Positions 1 through 12,900 are shown, numbered from the stretch's first letter. The stretch is 64,000 bases of DNA from Epiperipatus broadwayi (GCA_028023455.1 JAQFVV010006452.1:1170501-1234500); one strand, 5' to 3'. Program-made: numbers and translations. The notes: generated by a model from the letters alone, not told the origin.

Positions 1-904
1 GTAAAATTTAAATTTTACACATAATTTTATAAAAGTACAAAGATTACAAAGAAAGCGAGAGAGAGGGTAAAAAAAAACAGTTAAATATTTTGCTTTCATC
101 ATAAGTAAATTTTTTCTTCAAATAAGCTAATCATTTTAAATATTTGAGTTGTTAATAAATCAAATTGCATAAAATCTCCATAAAAACAACCATGTCATCA
201 ACTTTTAAGATTTCACTTTTCAGTGAGACATTGTGAATATTTTAATTATTAAACTAAACATTCTTCTTATAATTGAACGGTTCTGTTGCAGCTTAACATA
301 TTTGTAAAACACTCAAATATATATATATATTTATATCAGTCTTTAACAATTATTTTCACTTGTTTTAATCTAAATGCTCATACACACATCAATACATATA
401 AACTAGAATTGTTTTATTCAGAAGTTAAATTTCTTAAAGGCAAATGTAATTTATGGATTCAATGCCTATAAGAATATGACACTTCACTTTGTACCAATCA
501 TGAAGGCAAAATTATATAGTAATAATATTTTTTTTACAATCAATGTATTGACTCTCATCTAACCAATCCAATTTAAAAACCAAAACTGTTACCTTCATGC
601 TAAGAATTGTTATATACCATATACCCATTTATATTCCATTGCTAAATGTCTAATTAACTTGTCTATTTACTGTCTACCATAAAAAAATTGTAGACCTAAT
701 TATGAACTAACAAATTTTCAATGTTCACCTAGCCTGATTTCACATCTTAGGTTATGGACATTACAAGGTCTCTTATTCATTAAAATATTTGATAATTATG
801 AATCAGGGAGTAGCTTAAATGTTTTCATTACAGTTGTGATAATTATATCTCCCAAATCAAATATATATTCAAAAAAATCTGCAAAACCTGTAATTACATG
901 TGTC
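1..904. other. AT-rich DNA, no gene seen
   Basis: No coding signal, RNA gene or clear repeat was recognised. The only open frame over 60 codons is compositionally AT-driven and has no family resemblance. Confidence 0.5.
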
Positions 905-972
905 AAACAGCCATGGTACAATGTTAGTGCATCCACCTGCCATGCTTTTATAATCTGGATTTAAGCACAGAC
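905..972 (+). repeat. tRNA-like SINE head, degenerate
   Basis: The segment has the spacing of a tRNA-derived SINE head: an A-box-like stretch near 913-935 (GGTACAATGTTAGTGCATCC) and a B-box-like stretch near 954-967 (TCTGGATTTAAGCAC). No cloverleaf closes cleanly, so it is a relic rather than a functional tRNA. The rest of the SINE body was not delimited. Confidence 0.3.
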
Positions 973-1217
973 TAGATATTATTTTAATAGTATTAGTTTG
1001 CACGCTGTAAAACAGGAATTAATAGAATCTGTGCGAGAGTCAAAAATAGAGTCACCTGAAATAATTTTTTTACATTTTACTTGGAAACAGAAAGTTCAAG
1101 TCTCCTATTCTCAACCAATTCAATTAACAATCCATTATAGTTAATAAATGAGTATCCAGCTATTCTTAATTACAGGGTTAAACAAGAATAGAAAGCCATT
1201 CAAACCTTCTAACTTTG

Positions 1218-2776
1218 TGATTAGTAAGTAAGCCAATAAACAGCACATGATCACCATTTCTTATGCTTGCTTATAACTGTTATTAAAACAGGCAAAAACT
1301 CACAATACCTATTTCCACACTGCAAGCTAGAGTAATCAATGGATGCCAGAAGGCTTGTGCATAAAATCCCCATCTAGTACCTACTCATCCAATATGCCCA
1401 GACTAGTTTTTGGCTTGTGGCCTTAGTCAGTGAAAAACCTTGGATCTGAGAGCACTGCACCTAGATCTTAGTATCTAACACAACCCTCCAGCAGCCACTT
1501 TTTATCTCTACTTAACTACAAAACTATGAGTCTTAAATTGAAAACATCTTAATATTTTCAATCCAAGTCCATCAGTTTATATAGTCATATAGGTCTGAAT
1601 ACAGTTCAGAACCCATACATTTTGGGGTCTTTGGTTCTTTAATAACCATAGCCACCAATATCCTATTAGGCAGGATTGGTTAAAAAAACCACATGATCAC
1701 CATTTCTTATAACTGTTTTTACAACAGGCAAAAACTCACTATATGTATTGCCACACTGCAAGCTAGAGTAATCAATGGGCACCAGAAGACTTGTGCATAA
1801 ATCCCCATCTAGTGCCTACTCTTCCAGAATCCCCAGACTAGTTTCTGGCTTGTAGCCTTTGTCAGTGAGGAGCCTTGGATCTGAGAACACTGCACCTAGA
1901 TCTTAAGATCTAATGCAACCCTCGAGCAGCCACTTTTTATTTCTACTTAACTACAAAACTATGAGTCTTGAAAACACCTTAATATTTTCAATCCAAGCCC
2001 ATCAGCTTATATACTCATATAGGTCTGAACTCAGTTCAGTACCCATACATTTTGGTGTCTGGTTCTTTAATAACCATAGTCCCCAATATCCTATTAGGCA
2101 GGATTGGTTTAAGCCAATAAACATCACATGATCACCATTTCTTATGCCTGCTCAAAACTGTTATTAAAACAGGCAAAAACTCACTATATATATTGCCAAC
2201 CTGCAAGCTAGAGTAATCAATGGATGGCATAAGATGTGCATAAAATTCCCATCTGTGCCTACTCAGCCAATATTCCCAGACTAATTTCTGGCTTGTGGCC
2301 TTTGTCAGTGAAAAGCCTTTGTTCTGAGAGCACTGCGCATAGATCTTAGAATCTAACGCAACTTTCCAGCAACAACTTTTTATCTTAACTACAAAACTAT
2401 GAGTCTTAAATTGAAAACACAATATTTTCAATCCAAGATCATCAGCTTATATAATCATATAGGTCTGAACTCAGACCTATATCATTGAAAATATTAAGGT
2501 GTTTTCCAATTTAAGACACATAGTTTTGTAGTTAAGTAAAGATAAAAGTTGACTGCTGGAGGGTTGCATTAGATCCTAAGATCTAGGTGCAGTGCTCTCA
2601 GATACAGGCTTCTCATTGATGAAGGCTACAAGCCAGAAACTAGTCTGGGGATATTGGATGAACAGGCACTAGATGGGAATTTATGCCCAAGCCTTCTGGC
2701 ATTTCATTAATTACTCTAGCTTACAGTGTGGCAAGATGTATAGTGATTGTTTGCCTATTTTAATGATTACTAAGTA
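1218..2776. mobile_element. Family 1 hammerhead element, four-copy array with 13-bp target duplication
   Basis: Three tandem copies of a roughly 430-470 bp monomer have the hammerhead strand on minus (about 1231-1681, 1682-2110 and 2111-2476). A fourth, partial copy in the opposite orientation follows (about 2463-2763). The element is flanked by a 13-bp direct repeat with one mismatch (1218-1230 and 2764-2776, TGATTASTAAGTA). Like the other family 1 insertions, one end stops at GCCTRTTTTAA and the other carries about 52 extra bases including CACATGATCACC. All four ribozymes are mutated: minus-strand relics at 1388-1445, 1821-1880 and 2265-2323, and a plus-strand relic at 2601-2660. Direct tandem copies of a ribozyme-bearing monomer are the known layout of animal retrozymes. 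Frames of up to 99 codons in this interval are chance frames. Confidence 0.8.
2601..2660 (+). ncRNA. Hammerhead ribozyme relic (C3 to U)
   Basis: The core reads TTGATGA where CTGATGA is expected. Helix II (GGC/GCC), the GAAAC strand and the TAGTC cleavage segment are all kept. A single change at C3, which pairs with catalytic G8, should abolish or strongly reduce cleavage. This is the best preserved of the four ribozymes in the array. Confidence 0.6.
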
Positions 2777-4235
2777 GTGATACAAATGTCTTTTCCTTTA
2801 TTTTACTCTATGAGAAACTATTTAAAAGAAGTTTTTTCACTGCAATAGACTATTAAAACTGTTTTTTTAATTATTTTTATATACTTTTCTAAAACTTGCA
2901 TAACATATCTGTAGATATATTTCATATATAGATACATTTGAATGAGGAAAAATATACACATATATAATATTTATGTCTTAATAATTACCATTGATAAAAA
3001 AAATCAATACTGAATTTGAATTCTGTTTTAATGTTTTTTTTAGATAACACAAAGAGGAAAGTGAATGAATTTTATGACAATAACTACTCTCATACAAGAT
3101 ATTCAAAGGGTTAAATGGTGATTCAATGAGCATAATCATTTTATATAAAATACTGAAGGAAAAAAACACCAAACGTTTTCTTCATTGGCAACTCACTTAT
3201 TCGGTACATATTTTAAATACATATTAAGAATAAAAGATTTGTATCTTTTCATTGTTCAAGGTTTTAATTAGTATAAATAATTACCGTCTGTTTGACCAAC
3301 TACTTGTCTGTTAATGCAAGGGAAAGAAACTTATGCAGACAGTAGCCAATTACACATTATTTGTTAGTACATTATATTTATTTAGAAAGTTTTACTATTG
3401 TAAAAATTATGTGAAGTCTTATACATAACTAATATGCTATAATTAATTAATTCTATAATTGTGCTTTATGCACAAGTAATTAATAATCTTAATTAATCAT
3501 CTGAGCGTTTTCGGGAAGTCTAAGTTTCCATAATCATAGCTCGTTATCAATTGAGAAATGCTTGTATGTATTTTGCTATTTCAAGAAAACGGGCAAATTA
3601 ATTTGCATACGCATTTGCATACATTATTATTTAGTAATATTACAGCAACAGTTTATATCTATTGCGGCCATGAATATGAGGGGAAAATCTCGAAAATACT
3701 AGGCCTACATTAATTTAATTTAATTGTTTTATTACTACTTACAGCTTCTTCTTCAGCGGGTTAAAAACGCTTATATATAATAAAGCCTTATGTAAATTTG
3801 TGCAAATTGACTATAGCGTCCATTTTTTGGAAATGCAGAAGCAAGCTTCTCTTCTGTTTATAGCTGTAGTGTCGCTTGATATATAGCAGGCTTTTTTGAC
3901 CTTGATGATTAATTAAAATTATTAATTACTACACTATATAGCTTCATTATATTAAAGTACAATTATAGAATTATAAATTGTTAATGAAGTAAAACCTCAA
4001 TTATATAATTAATTAACAAACTTTCAAACAGAAAACATTGGAATGTTTTTACATACACATTCGCTGAGCTCATACTACATCAGCATCCCATGCTTTTTAT
4101 TGCCTATGCTCTGATGTGGTTTATTTTTATTCAACACATCTATTTATATGAATATATAGAGAGAGGGATAGATAAATGATATAGCCTTTATAAATACAAT
4201 TGCTTTTTCTGTCTTTTTTTTTCATGTGTTAAAGC
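2777..4235. other. AT-rich DNA, no gene seen
   Basis: Mostly AT-rich single-copy-looking DNA. From about 3480 to 3900 the base composition is more balanced and could hold an unrecognised regulatory or exonic segment, but no frame or motif supports one. Confidence 0.4.
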
Positions 4236-4310
4236 ATCGGCCGGGAAGCGAATCCGCAAACCCGGGAAACTGTTTGTAAGGCGGCTGTGCTGATCACTCG
4301 GCCACCAACG
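4236..4310 (-). repeat. tRNA-derived SINE head
   Basis: Read on the minus strand, the segment carries a leucine/serine-type A box (TGGCCGAGTGATCAGCAC) near 4286-4304 and a B-box-like block (GGATTCGCTTCC) near 4242-4254, followed by an A-rich tail (complement of the T run at 4212-4222). GC content is far above the surroundings. The arms do not form a perfect cloverleaf, so a SINE head or tRNA pseudogene is more likely than a working tRNA gene. Confidence 0.55.
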
Positions 4311-5638
4311 ATATTCAAACATTTTATTTGTAGACAAAAAAAAAACTGATCAGGCAAACTATATTTTTATTTTAAGAAAATTTATTTTACAAATAAACTT
4401 AAAATAGATGTTTTATTTAAATAAAAGTCTAATTTAAATAACTAGGCAATCAAACAAAAATTCATTTGATTAAGTTCTCGGGTGGCAGATTTTTTTTTAT
4501 CATTGACCATTGCTATTTCAACTTAGACTTTCTCTTTTGAAACGACCACACGGCTTTTGTAAGTTCACTCAATAAAAGAGGTGATCGTCAACTCCTTGAA
4601 ACAGATGTGTCATACATTCTAACTGATAAAAGTCATAAATAATTTTTCAGTGGAAATAATCCAATTGTCAATAGACAAATTAATAAGACTCTGACTGTAT
4701 AGGCATGTGAGGCTGGTGTTTGGGGTATTTAATGCCTCTTACATGTTTTATCCATGTAATGCACCTGCTCCACGACTCTAGGGATGGGCGCATGTGCATT
4801 CATGGATTCTATCTCTTGAGAGCAATTACATTTAGCATGAAAATGCAAGAAACTAAATAATAAATTCATGTCTAATATGCTGAAAGCTTTAGATTATATT
4901 TTTAATTAGAATACCTATATTAAAATATTTTATTTCAAGACACTGTTTTAAAAGTAAAAAAAAAAAAAAATCTTTAAATAAACAACAAATGATTGATTAA
5001 AAATTAATGATTGATTACCGATAGCAAAAGGCTTTTTAAAACATGCAAATTTTAAAATTTATCTATATAATTTTATTTGAATAACAGAGAGCAGGTGGTT
5101 TGGTTTAACTAATAAACAATTTCGAATCCATAAAGCATTTTTTTATTATTAAAGGACAGATTTTCAATTATATATTTAAAAATAAAATATGTTTTATTAT
5201 AGATATTTACGACAAATTTTATTATTTAGAAAAGATTTTATTATTCAAAGTAAAATGGTAGCTTAAAATTTAATTTTAGTACAGAATACAAAAAAAAAAT
5301 CATATTAATAAAAACATTTTAAAAATAAATACTTTATACGTATATATAATACACGCACGCTCCAATATTTAAATGCATTTACTGGACTCATTTATATGAT
5401 TGTAGCAAGCGTTATTAGATTGCGCCTGATGAAATGAGATAAAATACACTAATAATTATTTATCATTATATGTTTTATACCTTAGTTTATTTAACATAGA
5501 GACTATTTTGACAGATTAACTATTAACAGAATAAAACATCATAAAGAAACCTGTACGCATTCAATCCAGAAAACAAAATCACGAGCGTCTTTGTTCTGTC
5601 CTTCATTTCTGCCACTATAGTCATAGATTTAATAGTCA
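4311..5638. other. AT-rich DNA, no gene seen
   Basis: Very AT-rich, with A and T homopolymer runs. No gene, RNA or repeat family was recognised. Confidence 0.45.
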
Positions 5639-8300
5639 TTAACTATACAAATTTATAGTTTGTGTTTGTCTGCATTTATGTGGATCAGCTGCTGGTAAAT
5701 TTCGTTTATGAAGTAAATGAGTGCAATAACCATGGATTATGCTGAATCTGTTGATGAAATTCCAATTGTACACAGGAAGATCAAATTCAGTTGGTTTTAT
5801 TGATGGATCTGAAAAAAGAAATTTGTTTGAAATCTCAGTATTCCATTTTTTACACCATAATTTTATCATTGTAGATTCTTGATTTAATATCCAAGAAGAT
5901 GATCTTGATTTGTGATGATTCTTAGAGGATCATGAACTTAATAGCTTTTTATATTTCTTTATGAAGCAACTTCTTTTCTGATATCTGATAGAGGAATCTA
6001 TGAAAAATCAGGAAGCCAATGTGAAGGAGTAGACTTGAGTACATCAATAATATTTCCTATGATACCATTTATTTGAGTATCCAGAAACTCAGTCTGTAAA
6101 CTTTTTCTCCATATAGAAGGATAGTATTCACTAGTAGAATATCTTATTGGTAAAAAACAAAAACTGTCAAAAAAGTTACATCACAAACTCAAATATTACC
6201 AGACAGCTTATCAAAAAGGTTATTCTTAGAAATTTATTTTGATTCAACTGCTAAATGATGTAAATAAGTTAGGCTACTATGGCATGGAATTGTGTTTCAG
6301 TCTATTATTGCAAATATTTATATTCAAATGACAAGATAATTTCCTGTTGTTTAGAAACGTACTGTTTTCATTGGATTACAAATAACATGCCATTCTTTGA
6401 AAAAGATTTCCAATCTTTTCATATCATTATTGAGTGATTTTTTGTTTTTAGGAAGAACTCTTTTGGGAAGTCCAAGCAATATCATCAACATAAATGAATT
6501 TCCTTTCATCTGTTTTGGGAATATTATTAACAGTAAAACAGCAAAATTCTGAAGAAGACTATTCTGTAAAATTTTGTCTAATGCAGTCGTCATTTAGTTT
6601 CACTTGAATTTTTCTATTATAGAGTAATTTGCCAAGTAAATTAATAAACTTTCTGAATTAAGACTTTTGGAAGACCACTCTCCCAAGCTGAATCATAAAC
6701 TGAAGTTAGATCAATAGAGGTAATTCCAATTTTTGAATCATTTTACAAGCCTTTTTCAATATGAGTTGTTAACACTCAAAACTTGATTACAGAAATTTTT
6801 TCCTGGTCTAAATCCAGTTTGCTATATAATATATTATTTTTAGGCCAAGAAGTCAGTTGGCAGATGAATGAAACAACAAATGTTTAATTAAAAAAAAGAC
6901 TTTATTTACTTTGAATAATAATAATAATTTGTATTAGTAAGATAATAGTAGTTCAACTTGTTAGATTTGCTAATTGAGTATAAGATCATTTAGATCTCTT
7001 TAAAGTTTCATTATGTTTTTAGAGAATAACATACATGTTTCTTTAATTCTGTAGTTTATAATTTTACAGTCTGTAACTTTATTTCTGTAAGCACCTTGCT
7101 GCGCCGACACCATATCTCAGAAATAGTCCAAATACATTCTTGACTAGAGTTCTTTATTAATATTCAGAACAATTTTGTATTACTAGTTTAGCTCTCTCCA
7201 AGTTTACTTTTGTTTTCCTGTTTTACTATTAGACATACTGCTTAATTCTTCCACAGAGTTTTTTTTATCAGTTTGGCTAATATGCATAAAGCAACTTTTC
7301 TTAATATGCAAATTAGTCTGTAGTTATTATTAGTAAGTTTTATTTCCTTGCTGCATAATTAATTAGCTGTTTCTTTTTTGGAGTATTTTAGCATATTATT
7401 GTTAACAGCTATCTTTATTCATCGTTCAACAAATATACTATATGTGTGTGTGCATGCACAGCACTCTATTCAACTACTGGAAAAACTTTTGTTAATGGGT
7501 TTTTTTTCTCAAAGAATGTAGGTAATGTAAAATAATGATACCGAGTTATAGTTGTTTAAATCATTGCTAGATTTATTTGGTTTTAGAATGATTATAGTTT
7601 TGCTTTTATGCAAAATGTTTGGAATAGTTTATGTATAAATAATGTTATTGAATAGTTTTACTGCCCATGCTTTAACTTTAGAACCTAAAACTCTTGAGGT
7701 ATCCCATCTGCTCTGGGGTTGTTTTTGATTTAAAGTACATCAAAGTCCTTTCAAGTTCACCAATATCTATAGTTGCATCAAATAAATATTAGTGAAACAT
7801 TATGAGAGAGAAGTTTGTACTTCTGCTCTAATGGTATTCTTTCTTATTTCATCAATCTTGGGTTTGGAAGTCAAGCATATAAGATTGGAACTTCATTAGC
7901 AGTAACAGTAGTAGTTAAAACAGGCAAAACTCTCCATGTGCCACTGAGTGAAAGCCAGAATAATCAATGGATGCCTGAAGGCTTGTGCATAAAATCCCTA
8001 TCTAGTGCCTACTCATTTAATATCACCAGGCTAGTTTCTGGCTTGTGGCCTTCATCAGTGAGTGTCACTACTGTATGGAGAGTTTTGTCTGTTTTAATAA
8101 CAGTTATGAACAAGCATAAGGAATGGTGAACAATAGTAGTTTTTCAAAAAATATAGTTGTGTATCTACCAAGCTATCATCACTGTGACCAAGCATTATGA
8201 TGCTCTTATTAAGTTTAACTCCTCCGTGGTTTCTCTTAATTTTTCTCTTTTGGGATCATCCACTGATTTTGCAAATTTGTCAACAATTTTTGAATCATTG
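5639..8300 (-). pseudogene. Jockey-like non-LTR retrotransposon (LINE), degenerate reverse transcriptase
   Basis: Minus-strand translation across several broken frames follows a jockey-type reverse transcriptase in order. An ELERTL segment near 7760 and RADGIPQEF near 7700 match the family's AGPDGIP block. An IIILKPNKSS block lies near 7560, FRPGKNFCNQVL near 6800 and IDLTSVYDSAWESGLP near 6700. The catalytic YVDD is at 6481-6492. A TPSHWLP segment lies near 6030. The C-terminal tail WNFINRFSIIHGYC with LLHK lies near 5700-5800, a region the family uses for a Cys-rich tail. Frameshifts and stops are numerous, so it cannot make protein. It is interrupted by a family 1 hammerhead element at 7917-8128. 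The true 5' end is not clear and homology may extend past 8300. Confidence 0.75.
7904..8141. mobile_element. Family 1 hammerhead element inside the LINE, 13-bp target duplication
   Basis: This short inverted dimer (7917-8128) starts with AAAACAGGCAAAACTCTCC and ends with the inverse of that segment plus about 33 more bases. The flanking direct repeats at 7904-7916 and 8129-8141 match at 12 of 13 positions (AACARTAGTAGTT). The minus-strand ribozyme (about 8013-8065) keeps CTGATGA, helix II and GAAA, but the cleavage triplet reads GCC instead of GUC and most of the outer helix I is lost. The element inserted into an already existing LINE copy, giving a relative age. The 104-codon plus-strand frame here is a chance frame in the repeat. 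Confidence 0.8.
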
Positions 8301-8915
8301 ACAGGTAAAAACTAATTAGAAAAATTACTAATTCGTTTATTTCAACTTGGAATAAATTGGTTTAAATGTTCACATTAGTTATCTAATTGCTTTATAATGA
8401 ATCATAATGCAGACACTACAAAAATATTCACCAAGTGTTGATGAAAAATGGTGAGTTATCATTAATGATACTGAGGTCAGTGACTTTTCCCTGGAAGACC
8501 TTTTGGAATTATAAAACCAGACTTACAAAAAGCAAACTTTCACTAAATCAAATGATTATAATGTAGTTTTAACATGATCTTAGGTTAATTAACTGTAATA
8601 TTCAAATGATTAATGTTTTAGAAAGCTCAAATCATAATGAATACATGCTTGAAATTTCATTAGTCTTGCAATTTGTATTTATGTAGAAAGGGTGTCATAT
8701 ACTATGTTGTAATACTAGTAGTGGATTTTCCAGATGATAAGCAGCTTGTTGCTGAAAACGCTTGTCTGAAATAGCTAATTGATTGGTTATTTTAATATGA
8801 TGTCACAGTTGTTAGGGATAATATTACTGATAAATTGATCAGCTGTTTCTTTAAACATTCATAACTTTTTTGCAAAAGTTTTATAAGCTTAATTTTTCAT
8901 ATTCATAGTCCTGAG
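8301..8915. other. AT-rich DNA, possibly 5' LINE remnant
   Basis: No convincing motif was seen. Weak minus-strand resemblance may continue the jockey-like element upstream, but I could not anchor it. Confidence 0.3.
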
Positions 8916-9274
8916 TTTGAATAGACTTTTTAAATACGAATTTTTTCTGCTGCACAACCTTTTTCATATCTGGACTTCTATCTGTAATATATAGGGGGAT
9001 TGAACTCAGACTTTCACATGACCCTCAACTATCCATGCTATCTCATACCGCTGATACACTTGATCACACACATGTCAAGAAGATAAATAATCACCAATAT
9101 ATGTATTTCATGCTAAACCAGCACTCATCAGTTAGTTCAGATTATCATCTCCACACATATATACAATCAAAGCTCAGCTTATATTAAGATAGCCAATCTT
9201 CATACTTTAATGGACAGGCTTCAAAGCACTCCACCCCAAAACTCTTCAACTGTCCATTTCAATAGACTTTTTAA
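8916..9274 (-). mobile_element. Family 2 hammerhead element, monomer with 14-bp target duplication
   Basis: The element body (8934-9260) is a single roughly 327-bp copy with the ribozyme on the minus strand. It is bounded by a perfect 14-bp direct repeat (AATAGACTTTTTAA at 8920-8933 and 9261-9274), which extends to 18 bp with one mismatch. Related copies lie at 17.06-17.74, 27.79-28.08 and 28.6-28.9 kb. Near its minus-strand 3' side is the segment GAGTTCAATCCCC, which resembles a polymerase III B box, but no matching A box is evident. Confidence 0.8.
9089..9143 (-). ncRNA. Hammerhead ribozyme, family 2, intact core
   Basis: The core CTGATGA is at 9125-9131. Helix II is GUGCU/AGCAU with loop GGUUU. 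Then come GAA (9107-9109), a short helix III (A-U, U-A, A-U) and cleavage position A17 at 9098, so the predicted cut is between 9098 and 9097 in an AUA context. Helix I pairs ACUAA with UUGGU, then AAUC with GAUU across a one-sided three-base loop (CUG or UGG type). All core positions agree with the type I hammerhead consensus. AUA sites are permitted by the NUH rule but are usually slower than GUC. Confidence 0.8.
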
Positions 9275-11549
9275 TAAAATTAAATTTTATCATAATTATT
9301 AAAATATTTTCAAAACTAATAAAAATAATGAAAGCTTCTTAAAATATTGAAATGTTAAAATTATATGAAGAAATAAAAATCATGTAGGTTTTAATGTGTG
9401 AAAGCATCTATAAACATATTTATTATTAAATATATCATTAAAAAAGAAAAATATATTTTAAACAAAAAAATAATTTAGGAAAAAAATAATATTTTTCTTG
9501 TGACTTTATGAATGTAATGTAAAAATTCCTACCAAATTATGTATAGAACTGCTATATTTAGAGCGTTTCTTATTTTCTTATTATATTTTCTATCTAAAAA
9601 TAAATAAATTATAGATTTATTATCATAAAAATAATTACAATTCTGTCGTAACAAAATATGGGCAGATGTACACCAGTTTCAGATTATATATTGTAACATT
9701 GTGTGCATTAGCCATGCCAATAGTCCAAGCTCCCTAAATTTAAATTTAATTAATAGTAAAGTAATATTTAATTTTCTATGTTTTTTTTTAAAATATTGGG
9801 TATTTGATTCAATTAAATGTTTTATTTTTGCTCCCAAATGATAATATGGAAATTCTAGACAATTTCTTTAATAATTTTCAGTCATTATTTTTTTTATAAT
9901 AAGATATTTTAATAAATAGTAAATGTTTGTAAATGAGAGAGAAAAGTATAAAATGAAATAATTTTTTTTATTTTCTCTCTTCATTAATTATAACTATTTA
10001 CTAGTTTTGATTTTGAAAATTGAAACCTTTGATTTTAACTTTTGAAAGAAAATAAAGAGAGATAAAGTTTTATGTTAAATAATATTTTTTTTAAAAAAAA
10101 AGAAAAATGTATGTAAGATTTCAACATTTGTTTTTTAAATTTTACTTTAATTGATCACAGCTGGGAGGGGGGGAGAGATTTCTTCTTTTCTCTTTATCTC
10201 TCTCCAAAAGAAAATGTAGTGTTTATCAAATCAGTCAAATTAATCTGATTCTCTTGTCTTCATTATTGCAAGAAAATTTTTATTAAAAAGAAATGTTGAA
10301 CATTTTATGCTTCTTGTTTAAATTTTTGATTTGTTTTTCAATGTCAGTGTTGAAGGAGAGAAATAGTAGTATCATTGTATTTGTAAAAATTGACCTAATT
10401 TGTTATTACTAATTGTGTAATAATGGAGACAGAATTGTGATGGCTTGAAGATAGGGTTATTCCAAAAATTTTAAAAGGAATAAGGGTTAGTGAGAAAACC
10501 AAAGTGTCTTGTGAGAGGTTATTACTCTTGATCCAATTACTGAAGACAGTAGGAGAAAATAAGTTCCTGACACAACTGCTAAAGAAGAAAAGGCAGAAAT
10601 CTTATCTAAGCTGGTAAAGTTTTAACAAAGCTATTAGCACAGTATGAGTTTATTTTTAAAATGTTTTACAATAAAATCTGTGAGCTAAGATAGCTAAAAG
10701 CTAGACATCATACTTTCTTCATGTAACCTGTATCTCTAGAAAAATGTAAGGATGTTACCAGTGATCTGCAATCTTGTCTTCAACCAAGAACAACTTACAT
10801 AGAAATTTTATTGGAAAGAAAATAAATAAATTCTTGCAGTTTGTTAACCTGGAGTAGTTGTATACAAGGGTAGGACAAATTAATTATGTACATTGGGTAG
10901 AATTTCAAGCAAAAAAAACTTACCTGGAAAGACAAAATTATAACTGGAAAAGACTCCAAATAAAATAAAATCATGGTTAAGTATATTTTCTTTATGTGCA
11001 CATTGTATTTCCATTTATAGTTACGAAGGTTTTTTTTAAGTAATTTTATAAAAGCAAGAATTGAACATTTTGAATAATTTGATTAACTTAATATTTTCTT
11101 GTAAAACATATTTTTTAAAACCATTCAACTTTTCTCTTCAAAATTAAGACTTTTTTTAGAAAATTTAATTTTATTAAATTTAATTTTTCTTTTGAAACAT
11201 GTTTTTCTTTTCATTCATTTACCTCCCTTCCCAAAATCATTCATTTATTCTGCCCCCTTCCCCAACTTATCAAAAGGATTAATTAAGCTAAGTTTAAGAT
11301 TGTTATCTCTGATTAGAGGTTATTTCCCCTCATTTATTAATTAAAGTAATAACTTAATGAAAGCAAATTTAATTAATGTAATGAATAGAAAACAATTGGT
11401 TAATTATAATTTTTATAAAACTACATTTCTTTGAGAAAATGAATGTTTAAATTTTCATATCATGTTAAGTTTTCTAATTTTTTATGTATTGTTAATCAAT
11501 TAGTTATTAAATAATTGTGTTAAAAATATTCTAGAATTAATGTCTTTAT
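9275..11549. other. AT-rich DNA, no gene seen
   Basis: About 2.3 kb of very AT-rich sequence. A stretch near 10440-10620 is less biased, with a short plus-strand reading segment, but no family was recognised. Confidence 0.45.
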
Positions 11550-12370
11550 TTCTTCAGCTATCTGATACATGAACTGACAGTTGTGACTTGATTTCAATAG
11601 ATCTTAGAGTTTAAGGATTTTTTAATTATCCCAGGAAAGATATTTAATTATAGTAAAATAACCTATATATTATGTAAAATTATTTATAATAAGCTATTAT
11701 ATTTATTTATGTATCTCTTGCTCACAGTAATAAGATATATAGTACTCACTTCATGAGCTAGATTAGTGTATAATGGTTACTTATAGAGATTAGCAGTTTA
11801 TGTTCATGTTTTCAACATCCAGATAGTAATCTTGGATGGTGCAAAGGTCCATGCACAACATTTTATTTTATTTTTTGATTAGAAATTAAGTTTATAGTTG
11901 GCTAGTGTATTAATAGTACTATATGGGCAAACCTTGTTTATGATCAGCATGTTCTTCTATCCCAGTCTTATTTCTTATTGTTATATTCTGATGGATAGCA
12001 TTTAAGTTGGAACATCCAAATTATTGTTTATATAATCTGTTCTAAGTTTGGCAGTGATCAGATAATTAATCTGTCTATGGTGGACCTCTTTCAAATCCAT
12101 TCACAATCTTGACTGTTGATTTTGTTATTGATTGTTCATAATGATGAATGATTTTGTTTTTTGGTTTAATACTGGGCAAACTTGTAGTTAGTTTTATTTC
12201 TTGCTAATCTCTCATGTCACTAATTTATTAATTTATTTTATGGGAATGATGATGGTAGATCCATCTTTTTATAATTCAGCTTTAAAATGTTCTGTATTGT
12301 TACAAATAGCTACCCAATTGTGAGACCATGTAACCCCTTTTCATCTCATTTCATTCTGTACCATTGCAGT
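11550..12370. repeat. Dispersed repeat A, copy 1
   Basis: This stretch is diverged but collinear with 56575-57300. Shared landmarks include TTGGCAGTG, GTCTATRGTGGACC, TTTCAAAT, TTGACTGTTGATTT and ACCCAATTGTG in the same order and at similar spacing. No coding motif was found, so the class is unknown. Confidence 0.6.
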
Positions 12371-12622
12371 CTATGAAACTTTATTACTATTCATACATTT
12401 TTAGGTTTGTTTGTTTTTTCAAGCATAAATTAAAATTATATGTTTAATAACATTTTTTTATATTTCATTTTTATTTTACATTCTACAATACATGGAACAC
12501 TAAAAGATTCGGAAAAATCATTACTATAACAACATAACTTAAAATTAATATGTAAAATAAAGATATTTTTAAAATATTGCTTTTATGTAAATAGCCAACT
12601 AAAAATTACAAAATAAGGTAAT
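12371..12622. other. AT-rich spacer
   Basis: Nothing was recognised between repeat A and the hairpin that follows. Confidence 0.4.
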
Positions 12623-12900
12623 CAACAAAGTAATCCACTTTTGGGTTAATTTGCCATTCTCGGAAAATATCAGTGATCTTAACAACCTGGGCTTGTTGTA
12701 AAACAACTGGAAATTGCAGGAATATTGTCATTTTATAAAAGCATTTGAGGTCTCAAATAAATCATGAAAAGTCAACAAATACTTTTATGAAATGTTAATA
12801 TTTCTGCAATTTCCAATTGTTTTATAACAAGGCTAGGTTCTTGTAATATCTGATATTTTCTAAGAATGGCAAATTACCTATGATATGGATTACTTTATTG
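12623..12900. repeat. Imperfect long inverted repeat (hairpin)
   Basis: The left arm (12623 to about 12745) and right arm (about 12778-12900) are inverse copies with several mismatches. Shared blocks include AAAGTAATCC, TTTGCCATTCT, GAAAATATCAG and CAATTTCC/GGAAATTG. The central loop is about 30 bases. It has the look of a MITE or of the inverted retro-elements elsewhere in the window, but I found no clear target duplication and no hammerhead core. Confidence 0.65.

Noticed and set aside
2420-2450. Second CTGATGA-like string in family 1 (GCTGATGATCTTGGATTGAAAA, minus)
   Set aside because: Helix II would have only two pairs and no helix I forms. Other copies vary freely at the core.
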